A stretch of 64,000 nt of DNA from Calonectria ilicicola (GCA_020809705.1 CP085833.1:1178001-1242000); one strand, 5' to 3'. Counted from the stretch's first letter, positions 23,552 through 35,426 are shown. Notes: generated by a model not told the origin, from the letters alone. Numbers and translations are program-made.

Positions 23552-24331
23552 TTATTGAACATACGCAGATTCAGGATGATCCACAGTGGAAAAAATTGTT
23601 TTCCAAATTTGAAACCATCGTGTTTCATCATCAAAGTACCTGTTGTCCTGATTTCTCACCTTTGCTAACTCAGGTAAATGGATACCGTCAAAATCAAGCC
23701 TCTCATAGTTGGATAATTGACACGAATCAGATCGTATATGCCTATCGCGCTCCATCACCGTCCGAAAGGTCTCTCGACATATCGAGCAATATGGTGGGTT
23801 GATATGATATTTTTGGAGGTGACTGATGACGTCTTCGATAGAGAGTAAGCGATGCTTTTGACATGCTTGGTATTTCTTTGTATTCGATATGTAAAAAGGA
23901 CAAGCTAGGCGAGCACCTCCATCGTATTGAGATATCGGCGTCAAGTTGGCGTCTTTTATTCCTGTTGGTTGGGGAATTGTTGAATGTAAAAGAAATGTGC
24001 TTTCTTTTGATATATCGGATTGGGCCGAAGCCATCCATATTTGAACTTGATCCACTGACAAATTTTGCATGCTCAATCCATCCATCATGGCATCATGACC
24101 CTTGATGACGGCTTTGCTCTCTCCAGTACTCTGACCGGAATAATAATTAGAACTAACATACGACAAACTTTCATCAGACTCGATGACATCGTATGGCGAT
24201 AAATCATTGTCTTCGTCATTATTTGCTTGTTGGCCAAATTGATCGGATTGAGTAAGTGTGGCGAAGCGAGATGAATGTGGCTTGGAGGAGGAGTCGGCAA
24301 CGCCAATCGCTGGAATAGCCAATAAGTTCAT
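23552..24331 (-). CDS. Short C2H2-family paralogue
   Basis: 259-residue protein, intronless as read, starting at the ATG at 24331. It shares the layout of the gene at 21129. ACPFYISNTKKYQACQ is followed by VISHLQKYH, YCSICRETF and RDRHIRSDSC, then RWFQIWKTIFSTVDHPESAYV, which matches the block after the fingers in the larger protein. It stops immediately after that block, where the larger relative continues for some 200 residues, so it may be a short form or a truncated copy. No stop or frameshift lies inside the shared region. The N-terminal 140 residues are Ser-rich, acidic and unlike the other gene. Function unknown. Confidence 0.6.
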   Translation of the reverse strand: MNLLAIPAIGVADSSSKPHSSRFATLTQSDQFGQQANNDEDNDLSPYDVIESDESLSYVSSNYYSGQSTGESKAVIKGHDAMMDGLSMQNLSVDQVQIWMASAQSDISKESTFLLHSTIPQPTGIKDANLTPISQYDGGARLACPFYISNTKKYQACQKHRLLSIEDVISHLQKYHINPPYCSICRETFRTVMERDRHIRSDSCQLSNYERLDFDGIHLPELAKVRNQDNRYFDDETRWFQIWKTIFSTVDHPESAYVQ

Positions 24332-25924
24332 TTTCCCCACTCAATTTAGCCTGTATTTTTAAAAACGAAAAAAAAAAAAAAAAAACAATAATTAATCAAT
24401 GAAGATCTGAAATTTTATATTTTGATAGGGTTTAGAAAGAAGAAAAGAAGAATCAGCGTGCGTTTATATCGAGTACATACATGTTCGGGCTTGACCGCAA
24501 GCTCGGAATTGCCGCGGATTTTGACCGAAAAAAAAACGGCTTGACCGAGTTGGCATAGCCACCACAGCACATTTGTGAGATCGCAAAGCTAATGCATGCA
24601 AGACCTTTAGAATCCTTACCATATGCACTTTATTGTGTACATGTTACAGACTAGCCCTCGGCATTTAGTAAATTGAGCCTTTGGCAGGGAGCATAGATAA
24701 TCGCTGACCTTTTGTTTGAGTGAGCGATGGAAAAGGCAAGTAGCCATAAAGAGTTTACCATCAATCCGCCATGCCATTGCAATATCTATGGTCTAGGTAA
24801 GGAAGCAATTGGAATTACGAGGCGAATGTGCATCGGAAGACCAAGCCTTGAATGACATGATTTGCTGGTTTGCCTAAGTCTTGTCGGCCAACTCAAAAAT
24901 GCGCCCAGAGATTTCATGAAGCCGGCGCGGCTTGAGGTACCATGACGCAGGGGTCGGATGATACGTTACTCATAAAATTTCATGATTGGCCATCCACTCT
25001 ACATTTGTGAACAAGGATTTTATTTCGAGACTTGTTAGGTCTTGGTGGCTTATCTCTCGGTGTCTTCTCGGTGCTCGGGGATGTCATCCTTCTCCATTCT
25101 CCCGAGAGACGCCCGCTATTTTAACCAATCACTTTCCTCTTCTACTTTATGGCTCAGACACCAAAGAAAGGCCAGGGGAAACTAGAGAAGAGAGAATTTG
25201 TTCAATATTATTATCACAATGTGTCGCTATGCTCTTCTTCTTATGAGAAGCACCTACCTGTATCGCTCATTTTTAGTGTCATGATTTTGTGATTCTAGCT
25301 CGTGTACACCCTGATCCAAAGTCGTTTAGATTTCTAGAATACCACTCAAAGTTAAATTCTTTCTTCTAAATAACTTCATTTTAATAATTTCGTATCTTTT
25401 TTCCAATAGCAGAAAGTTTTGATGTGGATAAATAACATTGGTTACAGTCTTAGCTTGCTTCCTAGCAGCACACACCGCCTCCAATTTTTCATCGTGGCAT
25501 CACCGTTCGGACAAGACCGATTCTTAGTTCTTCCCTCTAATGCATATATATGGATGTCCTGAGTCATATACGATACGTGTCCTCTCGTGATTTGCAATTT
25601 TGGATAACATCATCAGTACACTGCCGAAAAGCAACCATAGCCACCGCTATTAACGAGTTATTCGTCCTTGGAGGAATATCCTGAAGCTATACAAAGACTA
25701 GCTAGCTTAGATTGTGAATTCTTGAAATGCGCTAATTTAGACACTCTACTTCATCATGTGAATGGAGAACTTAGGGCTCTAAATAGTACGCTATGAAGCA
25801 CATGATGGGAAATCAATTCATATTTCTAGTCCTGTCTTATCAATACAATCTGCCCTCTCAATAAGCTATACTTAGATGTTATATCATCCATCAATTGCTA
25901 GCAATTCGATTCCATCAAATATCT
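24332..25924. other. 1.6 kb gene-free region
   Basis: An AT-rich stretch with a long A-run near 24363-24385 just upstream of the short C2H2 gene. Open frames are short and unsupported. No repeat family or RNA gene is recognised. Confidence 0.4.
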
Positions 25925-26876
25925 TTAGTCAAGAATGCCCTTCTTTCCATCGCCGTCAGCATCGGTAAACGGATTCAGCTTGTCTTTCAAAGAAGGCTTC
26001 GATGAGATGGAACCGTTGGAGTCGATACCAGGCTAGATGAATTAGCATAAGAATAAACCGAAAGGGCCAGTGAAACATACCCCGGTCTTAGTAGTGTCTG
26101 TGCTGCTACGACCTCTCGTATGACCTAATCCACTAACCTTCTGACTCTGGGATCGCAGAGGTTTGTTCTTCGACTCAAATGCTTGGGTTTCAAGATTCTC
26201 ATGAAACGCCTTTGGGCAGCCTTCGTATTCACCGACTTTCGTACGAGACTGTCCTTGCAACGCTCCAGTTCCCTGGTTGAATTCCTCCAGAGTCTTTGTT
26301 GGTAGAACCGTAGTTTCATGATGCACGGGTGCAGCATAATGTGTTTCGTGAATAGGAACCGTCGTATGAACAACCTCCGGGATGATTGTTTCTTTTTCGA
26401 TGATAGGCTGAACGTGTTCGTGCACATGGTGGTGGACACGCTCTCCAGTCAGTATCGGAGCTGCTGTGGTGGTATGGGTCGTTTGGTGAGTCGTAGAATG
26501 ATTCTTGTACTTGTTCATGTCATGTTCAAGAGTCGCTTGAAGATTTTCTCCACCGGCATGGTTAAATGTCCTGTGTTCGACAGGAGCAACCTTGTGTGTG
26601 TGCTTCTCGGGCCTTTTTTTCGGTTAAAAAACGCCGACACTCCGACTGGGGAAAATGAGGGCGAACTTACAGAGTCTCCTTAGCCTTGATGGGCTGGACC
26701 ACCGTGCGGTGATGCTCCTTGTGAATATCCTTATTAACAACGGTGTTGACATTTTCGTGCTTGTGTGGTTTGATGTGCTCTTCAGTAATGGCTGGTCGAA
26801 TGTTCTCGTCCACGGAAGTTTCGTGGTGCCCGTTATGGGAAAGAAGTTCGGAAACTGCCTGCTTAGCCTTCTCCAT
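25925..26876 (-). CDS. His-rich hydrophilic fungal protein
   Basis: 281-residue hydrophilic protein of a conserved fungal type without known function. Minus-strand exons are 26876-26671, 26612-26081 and 26032-25925; introns are 58 and 48 bp. The joins restore KETLPEKHTHKVAPVEH and the C-terminal KLNPFTDADGDGKKG. It has no signal peptide or membrane segment. Histidine is very frequent (VHHHVHEHVQP, THHxT words), with EEHIKPHKHENV near 35 and TLEEFNQGTGAL near 190. The overall look is that of a disordered, possibly stress- or conidia-related protein; metal binding through the histidines is conceivable but not shown. The DADGDG near the end resembles a lone calcium-loop word. Confidence 0.75.
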
Positions 26877-28179
26877 GTTGAAATATGTTGTTTGACCTTT
26901 TGTGTACTGATTGAAATAGAACTGATTGAGGAAGTTGGTCTAGACGAGAGGGATCAGTAGTATATATATTCTTCTTACGCTTCCGACAAGCCGCTTACAG
27001 CATCACTTTACCTCTCATCATTTCAGGCGACGATCTTGCTAGCGTGACGTTTAATTGAATGGCTGTTGACCGAAAATATGACGGAATTTTGCAGATACGT
27101 AACTCATCAGACTCGTCACTGGAAAGACTCAGGATCAACCGATGAGAGGCCTTATTCCATGATTCGTTCTCAGGCACGGCGTGTAATGTCTCAGACATGT
27201 GGGGTTTGATTGGCGTAAGAGGCTGAATGGCACAGAGCTAAAAGCGCCAACCAGCGGGAGCCACAATGTCATCAACGTCATTCGTGAACAAGGTTCAAAA
27301 CAGAGTCTCTCGGCCACGTTTAGTCTCCGCCTCGATCAACTAGACTGCTCTTCCTAATGTACGCGATCGAAAATTCTGTTGATCTATACACTAAACGATA
27401 TTGGTCCACGACCCCGACAATCTGGGATTGAGCTTACCGCATGCAGGTGTGGAGACGAGACAATTCAAGGGCATGACTTCATTGATGTCAAGATCAGCGC
27501 ATCCGCTAAAATGATTTAGGCGATGCGGGCAGATCCATTCGGGGCATTAACTCAATGCAACGCGTCATGTTGAGCTGTTCCTGGAGACGTGAGTGGATAC
27601 CGAAGCTGCGACGTGCCATTGAGGTGGATACTCATGCAAAACAAATCTTATCATGATCGATGCGATCTGGGCCATTGATCTGATTCCCTGGCCATCATCA
27701 TGACTCAGCGCTTGGAATTCCTCTGTGATCATCCGGGGCTTCCCGTCTCTTGCCTTTCAATCTTCAAAAATGAACATCAGCAAGCTGAGGGCATGAAGCT
27801 TTTGTCATGCGAGTGAGTGATGACGTCTTTTTTATTTTTAGATGCCAATTAAAAATGTTACCAAGTGCCTCGGTTTCAGTACCAAATCAATCTAGCGGGA
27901 AAATTCGCGTGTGCGTCACTAACAACTTCATTTCACGATCTGTTCAAGTATCAAGCATGGTATTTTATTATCCTTTTCCAGTTCAGAGCTTAACATTGAA
28001 CTGTGCGCATTTGGGGAGAAGCTAACATTATGTAGAGCAAAATAATCATAACAGTAATTACAATCTTGAGGCTAGCTACATTGATTGTTGGTTCCAGATG
28101 TAGGGCAGAGAAGAGAAGAAAAGAAAACATTAACGAATATAGATCTTCGCGATTCCCCAACTTCCTATCACACACCTAC
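26877..28179. other. 1.3 kb gene-free region
   Basis: This is the promoter of the His-rich gene and the 3' flank of the repeat protein gene. Short frames only; no motif recognised. Confidence 0.4.
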
Positions 28180-31100
28180 CTACTCATCAGTGATGGTTGG
28201 CGGGGGAACGTAAGGGTTTGGGTTTCGCGAACCCGAGATGGCATCCCCTACGATGAGCTGGATAGCGGTCCAGTCCTTTGATGGGGGAATTCCAGCTTGA
28301 CTCATTGAGACCTCGCCAGATGTGCTCGTGTAAAACTGGACAAGCGTGTTGTCCATGCCGACCACGGAGCATGACAAGGCCTGGCCAACATGAGCATCAC
28401 TACAAGCAACCTGCTTGAGATGAGAGTCTTGTCCCAAGCTGTCAGCGTTGGCTGCAGAGGACGAGTCGTGAGTTGGGTTGTAGGCAAAATACAAGTCATC
28501 ACCGAGCATCAGATACTTGGTGGAAGCCTCTAGATGAAACGAAAGCATGTAGGTGCTATCGCTGAATCCGATGACCTCGCCTGTTTCAGTGCCTCCCAAC
28601 ACCATGCCATCAAACGCGGTGCCCGAGCTTCTTCCGGTGAGAGAGAAGGCAGAAAGCACTGGGGACGTGGTTGCAGCGGCAGTACCCGCAGTAGTCGTGC
28701 AGTCTGTGGTTGTAGCCGCCGCGGTAGCATCCGTTGTTGTTATGGTGGCGAAGGTGGTCGCTTGAGTGGTTGTATCAGACCCGGCAGCAGCGGCGGTGGC
28801 GGTCGCTACCTCAGTTTCAGTGCCAGTAGTAGGAATCCCATATGGGCTTGTAGAAGCGGTCTCTCCACTGGAGTCTCCTGTGGTGATCTGCGTGGCTGAA
28901 CCAGTGGTCTCAGCGCCACCAGTCACTGCTGAGCTGGGGGTTTCACTGGTCTCTGTTCCGACTGCCGAGGTTGCGGGATTCGTGCCGTAGATGATAGTAG
29001 GAGTGACATCATACGCATGTGGGGTGCTAGTGGCCCCTGATACAGTGTCTGTGTTGTATTCAATAGTCGGAGTGATGTCGTACGCATCCGGAGTAGTCTC
29101 AGTAGCAGTAGCAGTATCCGCCTTGTCCACGACTGTGGGGGTGACATCGTAGGCATGTGGAGTAGTGGTGGCTGATGTGTCCGTCTCAGTGTTGATGCCC
29201 TTGGCGGCATCTGTGCTGTATACAACAGTAGGGGTATCAGCATAAGCACTCAGGGCAATGTTGATGTGGGCACTGGAGCTGGTAGTTGTGCTGAGGTCAG
29301 TGGCAGCTTCTGTACCGTAAGCAACCGTAGGGGTAACGTCGTAAGCATGCGGGGTCGTAGCGGTAGCAGTATCAGTCTCCGTATTGACTGCTTTGGCGGT
29401 CTCTGTACTGTATACAATAGTAGGAGTAACATCATAGGCATCCGGGGTAGAAGCTGCTGCGGTAGAAGAATCCGAGCTGTATACAATAGTAGGAGTGATA
29501 TCATAAGCATGCGGGGTGGAGGCTGGAGCAGTAGCAGAATCCGTACTGTATACGATAGTAGGAGTAACATCATAAGCATCCGGGGTAGAAGCTGGAGTAG
29601 TAGCGGAATCCGTGCTATATACAACAGTAGGAGTATCGGCATAAGCACTCAGAGCAATGTTGATGTGGGCACTGGAGCTTGTAGTTGTGCTCAGACCAGT
29701 AGTAGCTTCCGTGTTGTATCCAATGGTGGGTGTGGTGTCATAAGCGTGTGGGGTGGTGGTAGCCGACGTATCAGTCTCCGCGCCGACTCCGGCAGCAGAG
29801 TCTGTGCTGTATACAACAGTAGGAGTATCAGCATAGGCAGTTAAGCCCATGTTCATGCCGGTGCTTGAGCTGGTAATCGTGGTAGGGACATTTGCAGCAT
29901 CTGTACTGTACACAATAGTCGGGGTAACATCATAGGCATCTGGTGTAGTAGCAGAGGCAGAGGCAGTATCGGAGTTGTATTCGATAGTAGGAGTAACTTT
30001 GTAGGCATCTGGGGTAGTGCTTGCGCTGTAAGAAACAGTTGGCGTGATGTCGTAAGCATCTGGTGTGGTAGCAGTAACAGCGGCATCATCGGTTCCATAT
30101 GTGATCGTGGGAGTGACTGCATACGCATTCACGCCAGCGGAGTCAATCTTTGCGTTGGGGCCAATAGCCTTTTCGGCATTAGATCCAGTAGCAGTATCCG
30201 TGCTGTAGCTATTGGTGGTCTCTGTACTATATGAGATAGTAGGAGTAATGTCATAAGCATCCGGAGTAGAGGCGGTTCCAGTAGCTGCATCTGCATCGGA
30301 CCCAGAAGAAGCAGTCGTATCATACGAAATAGTAGGAGTAACAGCATAAGCATCTAGAATGGCAGGAATGTCTGTGCTATACACAATCGTAGGAGTGACA
30401 GCATAAGCATTCAAAGTCGTAACTGCAGAACTCGTAGTATCCGTGTCAGATCCAGGAGTCGTATCTTTGTTGAGGCTGCCGGCAGTGTCTGTTTCATAAA
30501 CAATCGTCGGGGTAACGGAATAGGCATTCACGGTAGGGACTGTGGTAGTAGCAGTGTCTGTGTTGGACTCGACAGCGGCGGCAGTGCCGGATTCCACAGC
30601 GGAATCTGAGGAAGTTGACGCAGGGGAAGTCTCCGTGCTAGATCCAGTAACAGTCCCTGTACCATACTCAATGGTAGGGGTGATGGCATAGGCCTCTGGA
30701 GTGGGGACACTCTCGGTAGCAGTCTCCGTCTTGGACTCCGTCACACTACCCGTGCTGTACTCGATAGTAGGGGTAATGTCATAGAGCTCTGGGGTAGCGG
30801 CGATCTTATCAGTGGCATCTGTGTTGAGACTGGTGGCGGTCTCCGTTTTAGTCTCAGCACCAATAGCAGCATTCTCACCGGAAGCAGAGATCTGAGTGCT
30901 GGATTCTGTGCTGGCGGCCACCGTGCTCGACTGTGTACTAGTGGTTGAGACAGCATAAGGGCCGGTAGTGTCAGGGCCAGGTGCCCCCGTATCGGATCCA
31001 GTAGCGGCCTGTGGCACAACAGTCTGTGCGGTGCTGATTTCCGTACCGGTAGTGGTAGTCTCCTCCGTCGAAGTCGTCGTCTCCTCCGCAGCAGTGGTGC

Positions 31101-31407
31101 CCGCACCAACTTTCACACGAGCAGCCTCGGCCCTGAAACCTTCGATGGTGATGACAGTACGAGACTGTGTGGATTCGGTGCTGCTCTCAATCTCGCTCGT
31201 GATGGCGGTCTCAGCGGCGGTCTTGGTGATGGATTCCAAAGCACTCTTTGTCTTCTCAGGAACGCTATACGGGACAGAAGTAGAGGTGCTGCTGCTTGAA
31301 AGCTCGGTAGAGATCGTATATTGCGTGCTGCGAGTGAATGGCCTGCAAGGACCCGCAGATGTAAGTGAACCTGCAGCCAAAAGGCTGATGTAGGCGGAAA
31401 GACGCAT
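28180..31407 (-). CDS. Large secreted Ser/Thr-rich tandem-repeat protein
   Basis: 1075-residue intronless protein starting at the ATG at 31407, with a signal peptide (about residues 1-18). Residues about 20-200 are Ser/Thr-rich. Then about 21 imperfect copies of a repeat with core AYDVTPTIVYSTD (about residues 205-840) are separated by Thr/Ser/Ala-rich spacers of variable length. A Thr/Ala linker leads to a distinct C-terminal region (about 910-1075) with two cysteines, beginning LSAFSLTGRSSGTAFDG. No GPI-attachment tail is visible; the end PPPTITDE is polar. The composition predicts dense O-glycosylation and a cell-wall or adhesin-like surface role (inference). The repeats keep long frames open on other strands and frames; those are shadows. 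Confidence 0.75.
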   Translation of the reverse strand: MRLSAYISLLAAGSLTSAGPCRPFTRSTQYTISTELSSSSTSTSVPYSVPEKTKSALESITKTAAETAITSEIESSTESTQSRTVITIEGFRAEAARVKVGAGTTAAEETTTSTEETTTTGTEISTAQTVVPQAATGSDTGAPGPDTTGPYAVSTTSTQSSTVAASTESSTQISASGENAAIGAETKTETATSLNTDATDKIAATPELYDITPTIEYSTGSVTESKTETATESVPTPEAYAITPTIEYGTGTVTGSSTETSPASTSSDSAVESGTAAAVESNTDTATTTVPTVNAYSVTPTIVYETDTAGSLNKDTTPGSDTDTTSSAVTTLNAYAVTPTIVYSTDIPAILDAYAVTPTISYDTTASSGSDADAATGTASTPDAYDITPTISYSTETTNSYSTDTATGSNAEKAIGPNAKIDSAGVNAYAVTPTITYGTDDAAVTATTPDAYDITPTVSYSASTTPDAYKVTPTIEYNSDTASASATTPDAYDVTPTIVYSTDAANVPTTITSSSTGMNMGLTAYADTPTVVYSTDSAAGVGAETDTSATTTPHAYDTTPTIGYNTEATTGLSTTTSSSAHINIALSAYADTPTVVYSTDSATTPASTPDAYDVTPTIVYSTDSATAPASTPHAYDITPTIVYSSDSSTAAASTPDAYDVTPTIVYSTETAKAVNTETDTATATTPHAYDVTPTVAYGTEAATDLSTTTSSSAHINIALSAYADTPTVVYSTDAAKGINTETDTSATTTPHAYDVTPTVVDKADTATATETTPDAYDITPTIEYNTDTVSGATSTPHAYDVTPTIIYGTNPATSAVGTETSETPSSAVTGGAETTGSATQITTGDSSGETASTSPYGIPTTGTETEVATATAAAAGSDTTTQATTFATITTTDATAAATTTDCTTTAGTAAATTSPVLSAFSLTGRSSGTAFDGMVLGGTETGEVIGFSDSTYMLSFHLEASTKYLMLGDDLYFAYNPTHDSSSAANADSLGQDSHLKQVACSDAHVGQALSCSVVGMDNTLVQFYTSTSGEVSMSQAGIPPSKDWTAIQLIVGDAISGSRNPNPYVPPPTITDE
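28981..30800 (-). repeat. About 21 coding tandem repeats
   Basis: In-frame repeats with the core (D/N/H)AY(D/A)(V/I)TPT(I/V)xY, spaced about 20-45 codons apart. One subtype reads AYADTPTVVYSTD and occurs three times, each time after a similar run ending in ALS or GLT, showing that larger blocks were also duplicated. Confidence 0.8.
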
Positions 31408-32748
31408 GGCAATTCGACTTTTAAAAAAGAGCGTGGTGTTAAAAAAGAACCCGTAACAAGAAAGAACGAAGCAACAATAAGGAACGTAACGTCAACAGAG
31501 CCGTAAAAGAGCGACCAGGCTTGAAAAGAAAGAAACGAAACAAAACGCAAGAACAGCACCATGGCAGCGTATTTTGTATTTAGCTCAATCTTGTAGTTCT
31601 CTCCAGTGCAATGCACCCCTGAAAGCTCAGACTCCCAGTTGACCAATCCATTTTGGCCAAACCACAGGTGCACTCAATATGACCGAGGCAGAGCAAAGCT
31701 AGAGCAAAGGTGCACGCCAAAAAGTCATCACCATGACGCTAGGTGAGCACAGGAAATACACCAGGGGCCGGGCTGTTCGCGAGGCGTTGGCCTTGTCCAA
31801 AAGGGGCATCGTGGGGTCTGACCACTGTGTGCTTGGACTGATGAATCCGCAATGTGGCTGAAATGAGCCTGTGGGGTTGGCTGCAAGCAAGACACGGCCG
31901 CCAGGAACAAAACGCTAAGGTAGTTTAAAAAGGTTATCACCCGTGCTTCATTTGCATCAAGGACCATTGAGAATCTCGGTTGAGATGGTAATTGTTTTGA
32001 ATAGCTAAGCTAGAATTCTAGCCACCTTTTGGACCTGGAATATCCTGAACAGGTGGCTGACGCCCACAAGCCTCAATCCAATGTGCAAATAAGCCATGTA
32101 GCATCGCCTCCATCCTGGGGGATCAAGTAAAACAAGGATCTGGGTCGAGATTTTCATCCAATGAATCTGAAACTTAGCTTGTTACCATTTTCAGCTAAAA
32201 CCTCGTCGCACATCTACCCGTAATAAGCGAATGCAGGATAATTAGGCCATTCACGGATGGAAATTACCGAAAGAGGCTTGGGATTAACTTGTAGCTAGCT
32301 AGCACGTGCACCTGGGCCACAACCCCATCTTCAGCTGATCCGTCAAGGTATAGGGTATGTTTTTTTTTTTTTTTTGTTGGGATGTCACGTTGAAGCGCGT
32401 AAATGGTTTCTAATTTCGTGATATTTCTCTCAAAATAATGATACATACATGCAAACAATCGTTAAACATTTCTATTGATCAAAATAGAACGTTGTTGCGC
32501 GCGTTTCCTGGGAACTCGGCCAGTGCCAGCCTGGGACTCCAACGCCACACAAAACAACTCCTTAGACCCGGACGAGGTAACAATGGCGATAGTCAGCAGG
32601 CCATCTACAAGTAACTTATTTACAGGGCCATAAGCTGAAATTTATCCCCATCACCGATCTCTTCCTATGCGCAACTCTCAAAGTAGCAACTCCAGTCTGA
32701 TGCTTAATGCAAACAAGTCTCATGCAAATCCAGCTTACGGTCAAGTCA
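31408..32748. other. 1.3 kb gene-free region
   Basis: Upstream of the repeat-protein gene and downstream of the aspartic protease. There is a T17 run near 32360-32376. No gene is recognised. Confidence 0.4.
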
Positions 32749-34020
32749 CTATGCGCCTGTCGCAAGTGGCTTCGCCGCAAATCCTATGCGGGAATTCGCT
32801 CCATCAAACACAACAAAGGCAGATTTGAGGGCAACGTCTCCAAAAATGTTTATCCCCGCGGCGTCGCTAGACTGGAGACCGCCAAAACACATGCCTGTGT
32901 CATTTGCAGCCCTCTTGTTGGATGCACCAGTGCTTTGGAGGGGCGAAAAGTTAATAAAAGAACCTGGAATAGTAATGGCGGCTTTGCCAACTCCAAAGCT
33001 AAAGTCGGGAAGCTCTGAATCGCAAGGGAAGACAAAGCCACCGGCAGTCTGGTCTAGCTGAGCTCCCTGAACTTGCGAATAGTAAGCCTCATTGACCTTT
33101 CCTGGAAGGAAAAGAAGCGTGGTTCCAGTATCTGCGATTCCAGTAATGGAAGTTTGAGACATTGTGCTGTTGCCGACGGCGAATCCAGATGAGGTAAATG
33201 TCCAGAGACCGGAAGAGGCGTCGACGTCTGTGAAGGCAACATCTCCCGTAAACGCTGACTGATTGATGAAGCCAAAATTATAGGTACCCGGTGCATTGTG
33301 TTGGAGGTCTGCGGTGAATAGCCCCGTGCCATGTTCAGCATTAGCGCTGGCAAAAAATGTTTTCTGTTGCTGGGGTTGGACAGTGTTGATAGAACTGAAT
33401 GCTAACCCAACTAGACCATCAAGATCTGACTGCTGGGCGAATGAGTCGCTCACTTCATCAGCAACTTCTACAGCTTGTGTGTTGACCGCGAGGCCACCAA
33501 TAGACACTTTATCGTGGACGACGTGACCAGCAGCTGCGCTTCCATCACCGTATGAAATCTGAAATGAAGCTCCGTTCAAGTCCTTGGAAGTATTGCTTTC
33601 GGACGCAATGTATTGAGTTTGACCGCCGCCAGCGGCTGCCGCCTTGGGACCATAAACCCAGAGATCCGAAGAGCCAGTGTCAAAATCCATCTGAAACGTT
33701 TTTGGGGGACAGCCAATTTGGATGGGTGTCAGCCACTCGGCGTCATTCTGGACCGGCACGTTGGTTGCACTACCAGTGGTGGAGGCGGCCCTGCGGCCAG
33801 GGCGAGTGCTCCCACTCTGGATAGAGGTAGACAATGATGAAGGGAGTGTAATGCCATATTTTCTATATGCCTTGATGAGAGCACGTGTGCCATCTCTAGT
33901 AAAGTTTGGGTTTTTGACTTGGCGAACCGAAAATTGCTTTTCGCTATGAGAGGTAGGGTGGCCGGCCACGAGGGATTGGGAAACCAACATCCCCATTGAA
34001 AGAGTGGAAACCAACTTCAT
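32749..34020 (-). CDS. Secreted pepsin-type aspartic protease
   Basis: Family A1 acid endopeptidase of 423 residues, intronless, starting at the ATG at 34020. The signal peptide is about 20 residues. A basic propeptide follows, with likely cleavage after the RPGRR stretch near residue 78. The catalytic aspartates lie in DFDTGSSDLW (D114) and IADTGTTLL (D297). The flap tyrosine is in SYGDGS (about 157). A Cys pair near residues 338 and 386 would form the usual C-terminal disulfide. Length and layout match aspergillopepsin/penicillopepsin-like enzymes that digest protein at acid pH outside the cell. There is no GPI tail. Neighbours give no further hint. Confidence 0.93.
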   Translation of the reverse strand: MKLVSTLSMGMLVSQSLVAGHPTSHSEKQFSVRQVKNPNFTRDGTRALIKAYRKYGITLPSSLSTSIQSGSTRPGRRAASTTGSATNVPVQNDAEWLTPIQIGCPPKTFQMDFDTGSSDLWVYGPKAAAAGGGQTQYIASESNTSKDLNGASFQISYGDGSAAAGHVVHDKVSIGGLAVNTQAVEVADEVSDSFAQQSDLDGLVGLAFSSINTVQPQQQKTFFASANAEHGTGLFTADLQHNAPGTYNFGFINQSAFTGDVAFTDVDASSGLWTFTSSGFAVGNSTMSQTSITGIADTGTTLLFLPGKVNEAYYSQVQGAQLDQTAGGFVFPCDSELPDFSFGVGKAAITIPGSFINFSPLQSTGASNKRAANDTGMCFGGLQSSDAAGINIFGDVALKSAFVVFDGANSRIGFAAKPLATGA

Positions 34021-35426
34021 GTTGATCGGTATCAGTTATTATTAGGACTGGGAAACGATAGTGCTGAGACCAATGAGAAAGGCTAATCAGGCGACGAGTG
34101 TATGAATGAATGCAACAAAACTGGATGAAATTCTTGGCTGAAATTCTTGGCAGAGGATGCAGGTGGGAATTATTTATCTTCTTGGCAAAACCCATGGGAA
34201 CTTCATACGGGTTGTGTCTCTGCCTACAGAAACAGGCCGCTGAGTGAAACTATTGTCTGGCATGGAGCTTCGTGAGTGCATTTTCACGTCGCAGATCTCT
34301 TGGTTTCAACATCGCAAACGGAGTCGGTCAGCTCCTGAAGTCCTCTCACAAGTTCAATGGCCATTGGAATATTAGGTAATGCGCCATGAGGGCTTTGCAG
34401 TGTTGGTGGTGGCTTTTTGGTTTTGGGCTGAAACGCGGTCGGAAAATCGGCAGTCTGGATGATTTGAGTTGCAATTGAGGGACCAATTGAAGCGTGTCGC
34501 GATCCCGGTAACGCGCCTAAGGGGCTTCCCCAGGCGGAGGGCCACTGAAACGATCCACGGCGGCTAATACGACGACAGGAGCCCAAGCGATTGGCCCAAG
34601 AGGGTTACAACGGGTATAGCGGAATTATAAAACCATTCGTGGTCGCGCATCATACACAGTGTGCGGCATGCTTCCAGGCTCTGGCTCGTCCGGTTTCATG
34701 AAAGCCGGATCTTTCGCTAAGCGGGATGAACGCACAATGCGGCCCATCATTCGACCTTTGCCTGCATTCTCTCACAGGATACTTATTTTGGAAAAAGAGG
34801 CAACCAACTTTCGTGGCCTGGGGTTATAATGAAATTTCTGCTTGAAAATTCCACGGAAAGTGCTGTCGCCATTTTCGAGATTTTGCACATTATCGAGTTC
34901 AACAATTTCAAACGAGACACTTGTCCAGTGTGAGTTGTGATAGGTCGCGCTTCTCACCAAGCCGCGCCATTGGATTTAAAAAAACATAAATATGAGAAAT
35001 ATTTGTGTCAATTGGTCAGATAAACTTGAAAAGAGAATTTCTAGGCCTAACGTCCGATATCCATCCCGAGTGTCAAATGCTTGTTTGGGTAGAGCATCTG
35101 GATTTGATATGATTGATCGCATCAACACCTGACCAAGCCCGCAACTCTTGGGATGAGCGGTAAGTTTTAGATGTAACTGACTTTAAGGACAGTTTATCGA
35201 CATAATATGTCTATAGGTAGTCGTGTATTAGGCACCCAGGACAAGACTTGTGTAGTCTTCTAGTGGGGTAGATCAATAATAGAAGTTCAACCTTTGCACT
35301 GCATATCTTTTGACGTCATAATAGTTGACCCTACCGTATTAGTTTTCTAACGTAGATGTTGCATGTGATGAACCAGGCATGTAGGAGAGAGGTTGCATGA
35401 CCAGCCAAAGCAGTTGCAGAATATAC
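34021..35426. other. 1.4 kb gene-free region
   Basis: Promoter of the protease and 3' flank of the small MACPF-type gene. Short frames only. Confidence 0.4.

Noticed and set aside
28534..31393. Long open frames on the opposite strand and in other frames of the repeat protein gene
   Set aside because: They arise from the biased codons of the repeats. They lack domains, and the minus-strand frame has a signal peptide and an ordered C-terminal domain.
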